Under the pieces are notes generated by a model that made no database searches, was not told where the DNA came from, and was given only the letters and a program-made list of their open reading frames with translations. A stretch of 8,704 nucleotides of DNA from Clostridiales bacterium (GTDB taxonomy: Bacteria; Bacillota; Clostridia; Lutisporales; Lutisporaceae): the NCBI GenBank assembly GCA_012842725.1, contig DUSG01000253.1, positions 1 to 8,704 on the forward strand, written 5' to 3'. Shown piece by piece: positions 1 to 5,149 of this stretch. Within the stretch, counting starts at the first letter, position 1, and every line of letters starts with the position of its first letter. Both the position numbers and the translations under genes were made by a program.

Positions 1-56
1 CTAAGACCAAAATAAAAATCTGCTCCTCTTTCGAAAGGTACAACTTTTCTGTTCAT
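1..56 (-). CDS. N-terminal fragment of a hypothetical (possibly TPR) protein
   Basis: Only the first 18 codons and two bases are in the window; the gene runs off the left edge. The peptide begins MNRKVVPFERGADFYFGL. The start is an ATG at 56-54 preceded by an AGGTGGTG ribosome binding site (about 64-71), so a real start is likely. It lies 34 bp after the stop of the AlbA_2-type gene and is probably co-transcribed with it. The opening resembles the start of small clostridial tetratricopeptide-repeat proteins that I recall (VPFERGxDFY followed by helical repeats), but no repeat unit is visible, so the TPR reading is a guess. That a gene starts here is much better supported than what it encodes. 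Confidence 0.6.
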   Translation of the reverse strand, partial: MNRKVVPFERGADFYFGL

Positions 57-90
57 CACAATTCACCACCTAATTACCGATTGGTTTACT

Positions 91-1254
91 TCAACATATG
101 GTTTTAAAACCTCCTGGAAGTATCACTTTAAACAAGTTTCTTTCTTCGTTGCTTATGAATTTAACTTTTCCAAACCTTGAAAATGAATTCTTTATTCTTT
201 TGAGACTTGATCCGGTTTTCAGAAATCTCTTTTTCTCATCTAATACCAGCAATCTATGATAGAGCCAGTTATTTCTTCTATAAGGATTATTCTCATTTAA
301 CAATTCATATATATCATATCTATGATACAGCGCTCCCGGATTGCTGATTTCTATATAATCACTTGAAATATATATAACAATTTCCCTTCCATAACTGAAA
401 TAGTCTCTGTGAACAGCAGCATTGGCTATAGCTTCAGACAGTTCTGCCAGAGGATACTCCGGATGAGTTATAAGGTTTTTGAAATACTCTTCTATCTCAT
501 CCAGCATAGATGTTATATCGCCATAAAAGTACTGTTTATTATTATCTTTTCCATTTATGACCTTGATTCCTGTATGAGTGAGAAATAGTTGAGGTCTATA
601 ACCAAATACAAGAAGACCTCCTATTGTAGGACAATATTTCCCGCTATCTTCTTCTCTTGATAGTATTCCCAAACCCTCCAACAAAGGATAAAGACTCTCA
701 AATCTTTCATACTCAACCTTTAAGCCTGATTTCTCCAGATATTTCACTATGATACCGGTATTAAGCTGGTCAACTCCAATATTATACAGTGGTATGGTTT
801 CATACTGTAATAGCCCTGAATCCTGGAGCATACTTGCAATCTCTTCTCTTCTTGCTATATCTGTGGTAGAACCTCTCCGTAAGTAAAAAGAACCGCTTTG
901 CAGTATTTGATGAGGCTTTTGACTGCTTTTATATATAGTGAGCACACCCACTGTTTTGCCATCATAATCCACTGTATCGAATTTTATTGTAACTGGCGGA
1001 TCACACCTTTGACTTATTATCTGCTGTATTTGTTCTTCCTGATATTCTACCGGTTCTATACCTACTACCTTTTTTGTTTTATCTTCGATGCCAAATATGA
1101 TGTAGCCCCTACCGCCTTTTGAATTTGCAATGGCAGATACGTCTTTCGCCAATTCTTTTTTCTCCCATTCGGTTTTTAATGAAAGCCTTTCCTTAAAATC
1201 CAACTTAATGGATTCGTTTTTTGTCAAAAGAGTATTAAGCCTCTGCCTGTTCAT
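91..1254 (-). CDS. AlbA_2 (Schlafen-type) domain protein with C-terminal GHKL-like ATPase domain
   Basis: This 387-residue protein belongs to the broad group annotated as helix-turn-helix or RecG-related putative transcriptional regulators. Residues about 12-130 form an AlbA_2 domain: ESIKLDFKE at 14-22, a glycine-rich GGRGYIIFGI at 47-56, and the family end motif YLRRGSTT at 124-131. Residues about 265-380 form an ATPase_c_4-like region with the helix EAIANAAVHRDY at 274-285 and ISNPGALY at 303-310. The later glycine segment, usually GTGIxRI, is here TGSSLKRI, so nucleotide binding may be weakened. The protein ends right after this domain and has no C-terminal winged helix. The ATG at 1254 is preferred because GAGGTG lies 6 nt upstream; an in-frame ATG at 1275 overlaps that site and would add 7 residues. 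Family members are thought to act as DNA- or RNA-linked regulators; the specific target is unknown. Confidence 0.85.
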   Translation of the reverse strand: MNRQRLNTLLTKNESIKLDFKERLSLKTEWEKKELAKDVSAIANSKGGRGYIIFGIEDKTKKVVGIEPVEYQEEQIQQIISQRCDPPVTIKFDTVDYDGKTVGVLTIYKSSQKPHQILQSGSFYLRRGSTTDIARREEIASMLQDSGLLQYETIPLYNIGVDQLNTGIIVKYLEKSGLKVEYERFESLYPLLEGLGILSREEDSGKYCPTIGGLLVFGYRPQLFLTHTGIKVINGKDNNKQYFYGDITSMLDEIEEYFKNLITHPEYPLAELSEAIANAAVHRDYFSYGREIVIYISSDYIEISNPGALYHRYDIYELLNENNPYRRNNWLYHRLLVLDEKKRFLKTGSSLKRIKNSFSRFGKVKFISNEERNLFKVILPGGFKTIC

Positions 1255-1354
1255 AGAACGCACCTCATTTTGCAAATCCTAATTTTAGTTTATCATATTG
1301 AGCATGAATAACATAGTCTTATAAACTATTATTTATAATTAATATGATAGTATA

Positions 1355-1386
1355 ATACAGCGGTATTGCTACCGCTGTATTTTTTT
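1355..1386. terminator. Strong hairpin, best terminator geometry on the plus strand
   Basis: Perfect 11-bp arms ATACAGCGGTA (1355-1365) and TACCGCTGTAT (1370-1380) flank a 4-nt loop. A run of T follows at 1380-1386 on the plus strand. It lies directly after the stop codon of the minus-strand gene 1385-1576 and is presumably that gene's terminator, yet on the minus strand the downstream tract is only TATTATACTATC. It is best read as a bidirectional terminator. Confidence 0.6.
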
Positions 1387-1576
1387 ATACAATAGACCTC
1401 AGTAAAAGTTGAATATCCAAATCCATACTGCTTTGCTTTTTGTCATTGTCAATTCTCTCAATATTTTCATATATGGATAGCCAATTATCTCTTTCTTTTG
1501 AAATTGGCAAATTTCTAATCATATTTCTATCGTTTTCTTTTAAAAGAGTAATTTTTAAATCGCTTACAAAACTCAT
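1385..1576 (-). CDS. Hypothetical protein, 63 aa
   Basis: I do not recognise this family. The product starts MSFVSDLKITLLKEND and ends DLDIQLLLRSIV. It is rich in charged residues, probably mostly helical and soluble, with no signal peptide, membrane segment or Cys motif. The ATG at 1576 is chosen because AAGGAAAAGGGG ends 7 nt upstream; the frame stays open to a TTG at 1618, but that start has no ribosome binding site. The stop codon abuts a strong hairpin (1355-1380), so the gene seems to be a small separate unit. It sits between the terminator at 1699-1727 and the AlbA_2 gene. The good ribosome binding site and the hairpin at the 3' end favour a real gene, but coding cannot be proven from this sequence alone. 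Confidence 0.6.
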   Translation of the reverse strand: MSFVSDLKITLLKENDRNMIRNLPISKERDNWLSIYENIERIDNDKKQSSMDLDIQLLLRSIV

Positions 1577-1648
1577 GATATAACCCCTTTTCCTTATGAA
1601 TTTTCTACGTTTTAACAATTATCAAAATCATTAGTTCGGTAATTCCCT

Positions 1649-1678
1649 CTTACATGACATCTTAATCATTAATGTCAA
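1649..1678 (-). promoter_or_regulatory. Possible sigma-A promoter for the 63-aa gene
   Basis: On the minus strand a perfect -35 TTGACA (1678-1673) is followed after 18 bp by TGTAAG (1654-1649), only a fair -10. It lies just downstream of the terminator 1699-1727, where a promoter for the 63-aa gene would be expected, about 70 bp before its start codon. Confidence 0.3.
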
Positions 1679-1698
1679 CCCCCTCTCATTTTTTTGAC

Positions 1699-1727
1699 AA
1701 AAAAAGGTCATGGATATCCATGACCTT
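1699..1727 (-). terminator. Intrinsic terminator downstream of the 26-codon peptide gene
   Basis: A perfect 24-bp palindrome at 1704-1727 (arms AAGGTCATGGAT and ATCCATGACCTT) is followed on the minus strand by seven T (1705-1699). The plus-strand side has no T run, which fixes the orientation. It ends transcription coming from the 26-codon peptide gene and possibly from degSU, since no clear terminator lies between degU and that gene. Confidence 0.82.
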
Positions 1728-1762
1728 AATTATCATATGCAATTATAAATAATAAATAATTA

Positions 1763-1881
1763 AAGTCACAGACTATTTAGCCTGCGACTTAAATCCATAA
1801 TAACAGAACATGACTTATAATAACACAATATAATAGATATAATAACAGAGTTTTTATAGAGGACTCACTCCAGTCGCAGGC
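1763..1881 (-). promoter_or_regulatory. Alternative RNA pairings around the small peptide gene (attenuator-like)
   Basis: In the minus-strand RNA the segment AGTCGCAGGC (1789-1780) is perfectly complementary over 10 nt to GCCTGCGACT (1881-1872) inside the peptide coding sequence. The overlapping segment AAGTCGCAG (1790-1782) can instead pair with CTGTGACTT (1771-1763) in a local 9-bp stem with one G-U pair, followed by a U-rich stretch. The two foldings exclude each other. A ribosome on the peptide gene would cover the upstream arm and favour the local hairpin. The complementarity is seen directly; a regulatory function is inference. Confidence 0.4.
1797..1847 (-). repeat. Three direct repeats of TGTTATTAT
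   Basis: Minus-strand TGTTATTAT (plus strand ATAATAACA) occurs at 1797-1805, 1817-1825 and 1839-1847, with 20- and 22-bp periods close to two helical turns. The copies lie between the stop codon of the 26-codon peptide gene and its downstream hairpins. They could be a protein binding array in DNA or RNA, or simply low-complexity AT-rich sequence. Confidence 0.45.
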
Positions 1882-1934
1882 AGGAATATGAACTTGTATT
1901 GAGCAGCTATAGTACATAATCTTGTTTTTGTCAT
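1854..1934 (-). CDS. Small peptide gene, 26 aa (leader peptide or stand-alone peptide)
   Basis: A 26-codon frame opens with ATG at 1934 and ends with TAA at 1856-1854. Its product starts MTKTRLCTIAAQ and ends FIFLPATGVSPL. It has one of the best translation starts in the window: AAGGAGGT (1949-1942), a full anti-16S match, 7 nt before the ATG. A near-consensus promoter lies about 45 nt upstream. The product has a basic N-terminus, one Cys at position 7 and a hydrophobic second half, but is too short and polar for a clear membrane span. Codons for LPAT overlap a segment able to pair with RNA downstream of the stop. It lies 129 bp after degU on the same strand. I recognise no family. It may be a ribosome-sensing leader peptide, a secreted or signalling peptide, or a regulatory small protein; the signals around it make translation likely. 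Confidence 0.6.
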   Translation of the reverse strand: MTKTRLCTIAAQYKFIFLPATGVSPL

Positions 1935-1985
1935 TTTTCCTACCTCCTTCCAAATTAGTAAATCAATCATTATTGACACAATATT

Positions 1986-2014
1986 ACTATATCATCCAAA
2001 ATATTCTTTGGCAA
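1986..2014 (-). promoter_or_regulatory. Sigma-A promoter of the 26-codon peptide gene
   Basis: Minus strand -35 TTGCCA (2014-2009), 17-bp spacer, -10 TATAGT (1991-1986). Transcription would start near 1979, leaving a 5' untranslated region of about 45 nt that carries the strong ribosome binding site. A WalR-like box lies 20 bp upstream of the -35. Confidence 0.6.
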
Positions 2015-2034
2015 TATGTTTATTTAAAGTTAAA

Positions 2035-2051
2035 TATTACAATTGTGTTAC
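2035..2051 (+). promoter_or_regulatory. WalR-like box, copy 1 (one mismatch)
   Basis: TATTAC-AATTG-TGTTAC on the plus strand matches the WalR/YycF consensus TGTWAH-N5-TGTWAH except for A in place of G in the first half-site. The 16 bases 2037-2052 are identical to 8398-8413. It sits between the end of degU and the promoter of the 26-codon peptide gene. For that minus-strand promoter the half-sites face the opposite way to the usual orientation, so the regulator assignment is uncertain. Confidence 0.4.
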
Positions 2052-2063
2052 AGAACTTTACCA

Positions 2064-2708
2064 TCACATTTTAATATTATTCTTATATGCATATATGGCA
2101 GCTTTAGTTCTATCATTTACGTTTATCTTTCTAAATATGCTGGATACATGATTCTTTACGGTTTTTTCACTTATAAACAACTTGTCCGCTATATCTTTAT
2201 TATTCATTCCGTCAGCTATAAGACATAAAACTTCATATTCCCTCTTGGTTAACTCAGCCTCACCGGTAGCCTTATATGGTTTTGAACTATTGAATTCTCT
2301 TACCAGCTCCGCAGCAAGTTTTGGTTGTATGTATGATATACCAGCATAAGCATCTCTTATAGCTTTTGATAATGAAGCTGAATCAGAGTCCTTCAATACA
2401 TATCCCAGAGCACCCAATTCTAGAGTTTCCATTAAGTATTCTCTTCCTTCATGTATTGTGAGTATTACTGTCTTAACATTAAGTTTTTCTTCCTTTATTC
2501 GCTTTAAAGTAGGTATACCTCCTAATACAGGCATGTTTATATCCAGCAAAAGTACATCCGGATGTAATTCCCTGATCTTTTCTAAAGTCTCAATTCCATT
2601 GGATGCTTGTCCTACAACTTGAAAATCTTCTTCAAGTTCAAGAAGCTGTTTGATTCCCTCCCTCACTAGAGAATGGTCATCAGCAATTAAAATTTTAATT
2701 TTATTCAT
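2064..2708 (-). CDS. degU: Response regulator DegU (NarL/FixJ family)
   Basis: A 214-residue two-component response regulator that binds DNA when phosphorylated by its partner kinase DegS; in Bacillus DegU controls secreted enzymes, motility and other stationary-phase traits. The receiver domain covers residues about 3-120, with acidic pair D10-D11, phospho-acceptor D56 in LLLDINMP, T84 in VILTI and K106 in YVLKD. A LuxR-type helix-turn-helix covers about 150-212 (LTKREYEVLCLIADG, then KDIADKLFISEKTVKNHVS). Length and domain order are normal for the family. Its ATG at 2708 follows an AAGGAGGA ribosome binding site that overlaps the degS stop codon, so the two genes are a tightly coupled operon. 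Orphan NarL-type regulators look similar, but the neighbouring DegS-type kinase supports DegU. Confidence 0.93.
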   Translation of the reverse strand: MNKIKILIADDHSLVREGIKQLLELEEDFQVVGQASNGIETLEKIRELHPDVLLLDINMPVLGGIPTLKRIKEEKLNVKTVILTIHEGREYLMETLELGALGYVLKDSDSASLSKAIRDAYAGISYIQPKLAAELVREFNSSKPYKATGEAELTKREYEVLCLIADGMNNKDIADKLFISEKTVKNHVSSIFRKINVNDRTKAAIYAYKNNIKM

Positions 2709-2719
2709 ATAAATCCTCC

Positions 2720-3850
2720 TTATATATCTATAGGTATAGTAGCTGTTATTTTTGTACCATTTCCAGGTGAAGAATTGATTTCAAACTTCCCATTGAGCAA
2801 AGTCACTCGTTCCTCCATACTCATAAGCCCATAACCGCGATCTTCATCAGCTTTTCTTAAAGACTCTTTTGAAAAGCCTATTCCGTTGTCTCGTATCACC
2901 AGATTTATATTATTATCGGAAAACTCAATCTTAACCAATGCATTTGTTGCCTTTGAATGCTTTTTGATATTATTCAATGCTTCCTGTATGATTCTAAATA
3001 TAGCCACTTCTACTATCGGAAGCAGTTTTACTTTCTCTCCAAAGAACTTGAATTCCACAAATGTGTCTGATGTCTCGTTATATTGTGCTATTAGTCTTTC
3101 AACAGTAGGAATTAATCCTAAATCATCTAAAGACATTGGCCTTAAATCGTATATAATTTTTCTTACATCCTGCAGACTGGAACGCATAACTTCCCTTAGG
3201 GCTTTTAATTCTTTCTTAGCCTTCTCGGTATCAATATCTATAAGCTTTTCACACAACTCAGATTTTAATACTAAATTTGCTAATATTTGTGCAGGTCCAT
3301 CATGAATTTCTCTGGATAACCTATATCTTTCTTCTTCCTGAGCTTGTATAACTTTTATGCCAAGATGCTTCTTTTCTTTAATATCTTCAAGTTGTAGATG
3401 TATATTTCTTAAATCTCCACATAAGTATCCCAATATCACTGCCATCTGTGACATTAATTTTTCCGCTTTTTTTAGAGTCTCCCTGGCTGCCTTAAGCCTT
3501 AACTCCAATTCATTTCGTTTTTCTATTAAAATCTGTTCTTCATTCTTCTTAATCATAAGCTGAAGCTGCAATTCCTTAGCTTTTTCATATACTTCTTTTA
3601 TCTCTTCTTCGCTATGCTCCCTAAAGTTTTTATTGACTATCATAAGCCTGTATCTTATGTCTTTTTCAAGTTTGGTCAGCTTATCTACTTCTCTTATTAT
3701 TTCATCTGTCTTTTTTTTCACTTTTTGAAGCTCTTCTTCTATGATTTTATATTGGGCTCTTGATTCTTCTACTATTTCAAATATTTGTTTCTGGCTGTTT
3801 TCTATGGCTTCTATTGTCTGTTGGATTATCTTTGTTAATCTATCTATAAT
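2720..3850 (-). CDS. degS: Sensor histidine kinase DegS, apparent non-AUG start
   Basis: A cytoplasmic HisKA_3-type kinase that phosphorylates DegU. Counting from codon ATT at 3850 it has 376 residues, close to the 385 of Bacillus subtilis DegS. An N-terminal coiled-coil sensor region (about 1-170) contains NFREHSEEEIKEVYEKAKELQ, like the DegS family. The dimerisation helix carries AQEEERYRLSREIHDGPAQ with phospho-acceptor H183. A GHKL ATPase domain follows with N box EALNNIKKH and glycine boxes IRDNGIGF and GYGLMSMEERV. No transmembrane helix is present, as expected. The first standard start in frame is GTG at 3721, which would remove 43 residues that match DegS (for example QIFEIVEESRAQYK) and has no ribosome binding site. 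AAAAGGAG (3863-3856) instead precedes in-frame ATT (3850) and ATA (3847), so a rare start codon is inferred. Confidence 0.9.
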   Translation of the reverse strand: MIDRLTKIIQQTIEAIENSQKQIFEIVEESRAQYKIIEEELQKVKKKTDEIIREVDKLTKLEKDIRYRLMIVNKNFREHSEEEIKEVYEKAKELQLQLMIKKNEEQILIEKRNELELRLKAARETLKKAEKLMSQMAVILGYLCGDLRNIHLQLEDIKEKKHLGIKVIQAQEEERYRLSREIHDGPAQILANLVLKSELCEKLIDIDTEKAKKELKALREVMRSSLQDVRKIIYDLRPMSLDDLGLIPTVERLIAQYNETSDTFVEFKFFGEKVKLLPIVEVAIFRIIQEALNNIKKHSKATNALVKIEFSDNNINLVIRDNGIGFSKESLRKADEDRGYGLMSMEERVTLLNGKFEINSSPGNGTKITATIPIDI

Positions 3851-3863
3851 ATCATCTCCTTTT
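3847..3863 (-). promoter_or_regulatory. Ribosome binding site and rare AUU/AUA start region of degS
   Basis: AAAAGGAG (3863-3856) is followed by ATGATATTATAG. The ATG touches the ribosome binding site and is out of frame, reaching TAG three codons on. The in-frame candidates are ATT at 3850 (5 nt from GGAG) and ATA at 3847 (8 nt). The ATA overlaps the TAG stop of the other frame. Confidence 0.5.
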
Positions 3864-3904
3864 GAAGAGCTTTTTCGAAAAAATATATCATAATATTTTA
3901 ATAT

Positions 3905-3933
3905 ATTATACTATTTTTATAAAAAACTTGTAA
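3905..3933 (-). promoter_or_regulatory. Sigma-A promoter of degSU
   Basis: Minus strand -35 TTACAA (3933-3928), 17-bp spacer, perfect -10 TATAAT (3910-3905). The predicted transcription start near 3898 gives a leader of about 48 nt before the degS start region. Confidence 0.7.
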
Positions 3934-3998
3934 GTATTTAGCAGGAATATGTCGCTTGAACGATAATTTTTTACTATTTTGACTAGTGCTTACGAACT

Positions 3999-4019
3999 AA
4001 AAAAGCGGCATTCGCCGCT
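3999..4019 (-). terminator. Intrinsic terminator overlapping a stop codon
   Basis: On the minus strand AGCGGC-GAAT-GCCGCT (4019-4004) forms a 6-bp GC-rich stem followed by six T. The TAG stop of the exported-protein gene (4020-4018) forms the first bases of the stem, so the 3' untranslated region is essentially only the terminator. It separates this gene from degSU. Confidence 0.85.
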
Positions 4020-4464
4020 ATTCAACCGGTTCAAACTTTGTAATATACCAATTTTGATTATATTTTTCCAGTTCTATGCTATAGTCATTTTCTACCGTTT
4101 CTACACCAGATTCTCCTTCTAGCTCCCATATCACTTTGCCCGTTATAAAAACTTTATCCTTTTCCCTCTTGATTTCTTTATCAGTAAACTTCACTGATAT
4201 TACTCTCTCAAAACTCGTTGGATTTTGCTTAAAATAAATAAAAGTATCTAAATCTTCCTTTAAAAGCTCCCCTGCAGCAATTTTACTCATATCGCTATGA
4301 AAATTGCTATAAGAATATCCTTCAATAAATATATTATTCCAAGCTTCGGCCCTTTTTACAAGGAGTTCTTCGCATATATGCCTTATATCAGTAGAATCCC
4401 CGAAAGAGATAAAGCTTGTCATCAGTAATGCAAGTAAAAGAAAATATATTATATTTTTTTTCAA
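4018..4464 (-). CDS. Exported protein of unknown function, possibly NTF2-like
   Basis: A 148-residue protein with a Sec-type signal sequence: basic MKKN, hydrophobic core IIYFLLLALLMTSFISF, cleavage probably near residues 21-23. There is no lipobox Cys, so it is likely secreted or loosely cell-wall associated. The mature part has a helical first half (ICEELLVKRAEAWNNIF) and then alternating strands with KVFITGKVIWELEG and SIELEKYNQNWYITKFEP. This order of helices then curved sheet ending in W-Y-I-T-K resembles NTF2-like or SnoaL-like domains found in many clostridial exported proteins; that is a fold guess and no active site is apparent. The start is TTG at 4464, with GGGGTG 5 nt upstream and no in-frame ATG nearby. 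Terminators on both sides make it a single-gene unit. Confidence 0.75.
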   Translation of the reverse strand: MKKNIIYFLLLALLMTSFISFGDSTDIRHICEELLVKRAEAWNNIFIEGYSYSNFHSDMSKIAAGELLKEDLDTFIYFKQNPTSFERVISVKFTDKEIKREKDKVFITGKVIWELEGESGVETVENDYSIELEKYNQNWYITKFEPVE

Positions 4465-4496
4465 TATCTCACCCCACCCATAACCTTGATGATATA

Positions 4497-4502
4497 ATTA
4501 TA
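4497..4502 (-). promoter_or_regulatory. Candidate -10 element for the exported-protein gene
   Basis: A consensus TATAAT (4502-4497, minus strand) lies 32 bp before the TTG start, at a suitable distance for a short leader. No convincing -35 hexamer is found 16-18 bp upstream. The gene must have its own promoter because a terminator precedes it. Confidence 0.3.
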
Positions 4503-4589
4503 CAACCATGTTTTCATAAATTTTGGCACATATTGCTCCCCACTTAAAAATTTTTATCTACATAATTATATAATTTAATCAATTTATTG

Positions 4590-4628
4590 CTAATAAATAA
4601 AGCAATACGGCAAAAGCCGCATTGCTTT
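4590..4628 (-). terminator. Intrinsic terminator of the hutH-cheW run
   Basis: On the minus strand AAAGCAATGCGGC (4628-4616) pairs with GCCGTATTGCTTT (4611-4599) across a TTTT loop. One pair is G-U in minus-strand RNA but A-C in plus-strand RNA, which fixes the orientation. The tail ATTTATTA is moderately T-rich. It lies 14 bp after the cheW stop codon. Confidence 0.78.
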
Positions 4629-4642
4629 AAAGTCAGTAAATA

Positions 4643-5092
4643 TTACACTGCTTCTAATGATTCTTTCTCTTCCTTACTGAAAAGCTTGTCCAAATCAAGA
4701 AGTATCAATATCTTTTCGCCTATCTTTCCAATTCCGGTTATATACTTTCTTTCTATTCCGGCAACGATATCCGGTGCATTTTCTATATCTTCTTCGCTGA
4801 TTGTTCTAACTTCCGACGCAGCATCCACTATAAAGCCTACCTGCTTGGAATCTAAATTCATTACGATTATCCTGGTTTCGTCGTTAATCGATTCTCCCGA
4901 AATATTGAATCTCTTTTTTAAACTGACTATTGGTATTATCTGGCCTCGGAGATTTATGATTCCCTCTATAAAATCAGGAGTGTTGGGAACTTTTGTAGGT
5001 TCTTTATAAGTAACTATCTCTTTCACCTGCATTATATTTACACCGTATTCCTCTTTGCCAAGTCTGAAGACTACAAATTGAAGTTCGGCCAT
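4643..5092 (-). CDS. cheW: Chemotaxis coupling protein CheW
   Basis: A single-domain CheW of 149 residues. CheW links methyl-accepting chemotaxis receptors to the kinase CheA in membrane-bound arrays. Family features are the opening LQFVVFRLGKEEYGVNIMQVKEIV, then VPNTPDFIEGIINLRGQIIPIVSLKKRF (the conserved N-L-R-G turn), TRIIVMN, VGFIVDAASEVRTI, and the closing GIGKIGEKILILLDLDKLF. There is no receiver domain, so this is CheW and not CheV. Two adjacent ATGs (5095 and 5092) lie behind GGAGGTG; the second has the better spacing. No other chemotaxis gene is in the window. The gene follows the DUF896 gene by about 50 bp, has its own promoter in that gap and ends at a terminator, so it can be expressed apart from hutH. 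Confidence 0.93.
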   Translation of the reverse strand: MAELQFVVFRLGKEEYGVNIMQVKEIVTYKEPTKVPNTPDFIEGIINLRGQIIPIVSLKKRFNISGESINDETRIIVMNLDSKQVGFIVDAASEVRTISEEDIENAPDIVAGIERKYITGIGKIGEKILILLDLDKLFSKEEKESLEAV

Positions 5093-5120
5093 CATCTCAC
5101 CTCCACATTCTATTATTTAA

Positions 5121-5149
5121 AATATATCCGATTATTACAATTTTTTCAA
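5121..5149 (-). promoter_or_regulatory. Sigma-A promoter of cheW
   Basis: Minus strand -35 TTGAAA (5149-5144), 17-bp spacer, -10 TATATT (5126-5121). The -35 overlaps the TGA stop codon of the DUF896 gene. Transcription would start near 5114, about 20 nt before cheW. This is a sigma-A-type signal and not the TAAA-N15-GCCGATAA type used by sigma-D for many motility genes. Confidence 0.6.

Noticed and set aside
1255..1275. Upstream ATG at 1275 as the start of the AlbA_2 gene
   Set aside because: This ATG overlaps the GAGGTG that is ideally placed (6 nt) for the ATG at 1254; the seven extra residues match no family feature.
1866..1880. LPATG in the 26-aa peptide as a sortase (LPxTG) signal
   Set aside because: There is no hydrophobic segment or basic tail after it and the protein is far too short for a sortase substrate, so it is most likely coincidence.
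1880..1890. Eleven-base repeat GCAGGAATATG at 1880-1890 and 3941-3951
   Set aside because: One copy is inside the small peptide coding sequence and the other lies upstream of the degS promoter; no shared context or symmetry, and an 11-mer match in 8.7 kb is not strong.
1854..1934. Small peptide as an AgrD-type cyclic autoinducer
   Set aside because: No AgrB-like gene is nearby, and the amphipathic N-terminal helix and acidic C-terminal half of AgrD are missing.
2886..3305. Long plus-strand open frame opposite degS
   Set aside because: It lies wholly antisense to a firmly identified kinase, has no ribosome binding site and shows no recognisable protein pattern. The same applies to the other plus-strand frames at 898-1122, 2043-2228, 3357-3563, 4587-5009, 5149-5343, 6456-6698, 7882-8094 and 8036-8218.
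3850..3913. degS as a frameshifted or truncated pseudogene
   Set aside because: The frame is continuous, all catalytic boxes are intact and a good promoter and ribosome binding site are present; only the start codon is unusual.
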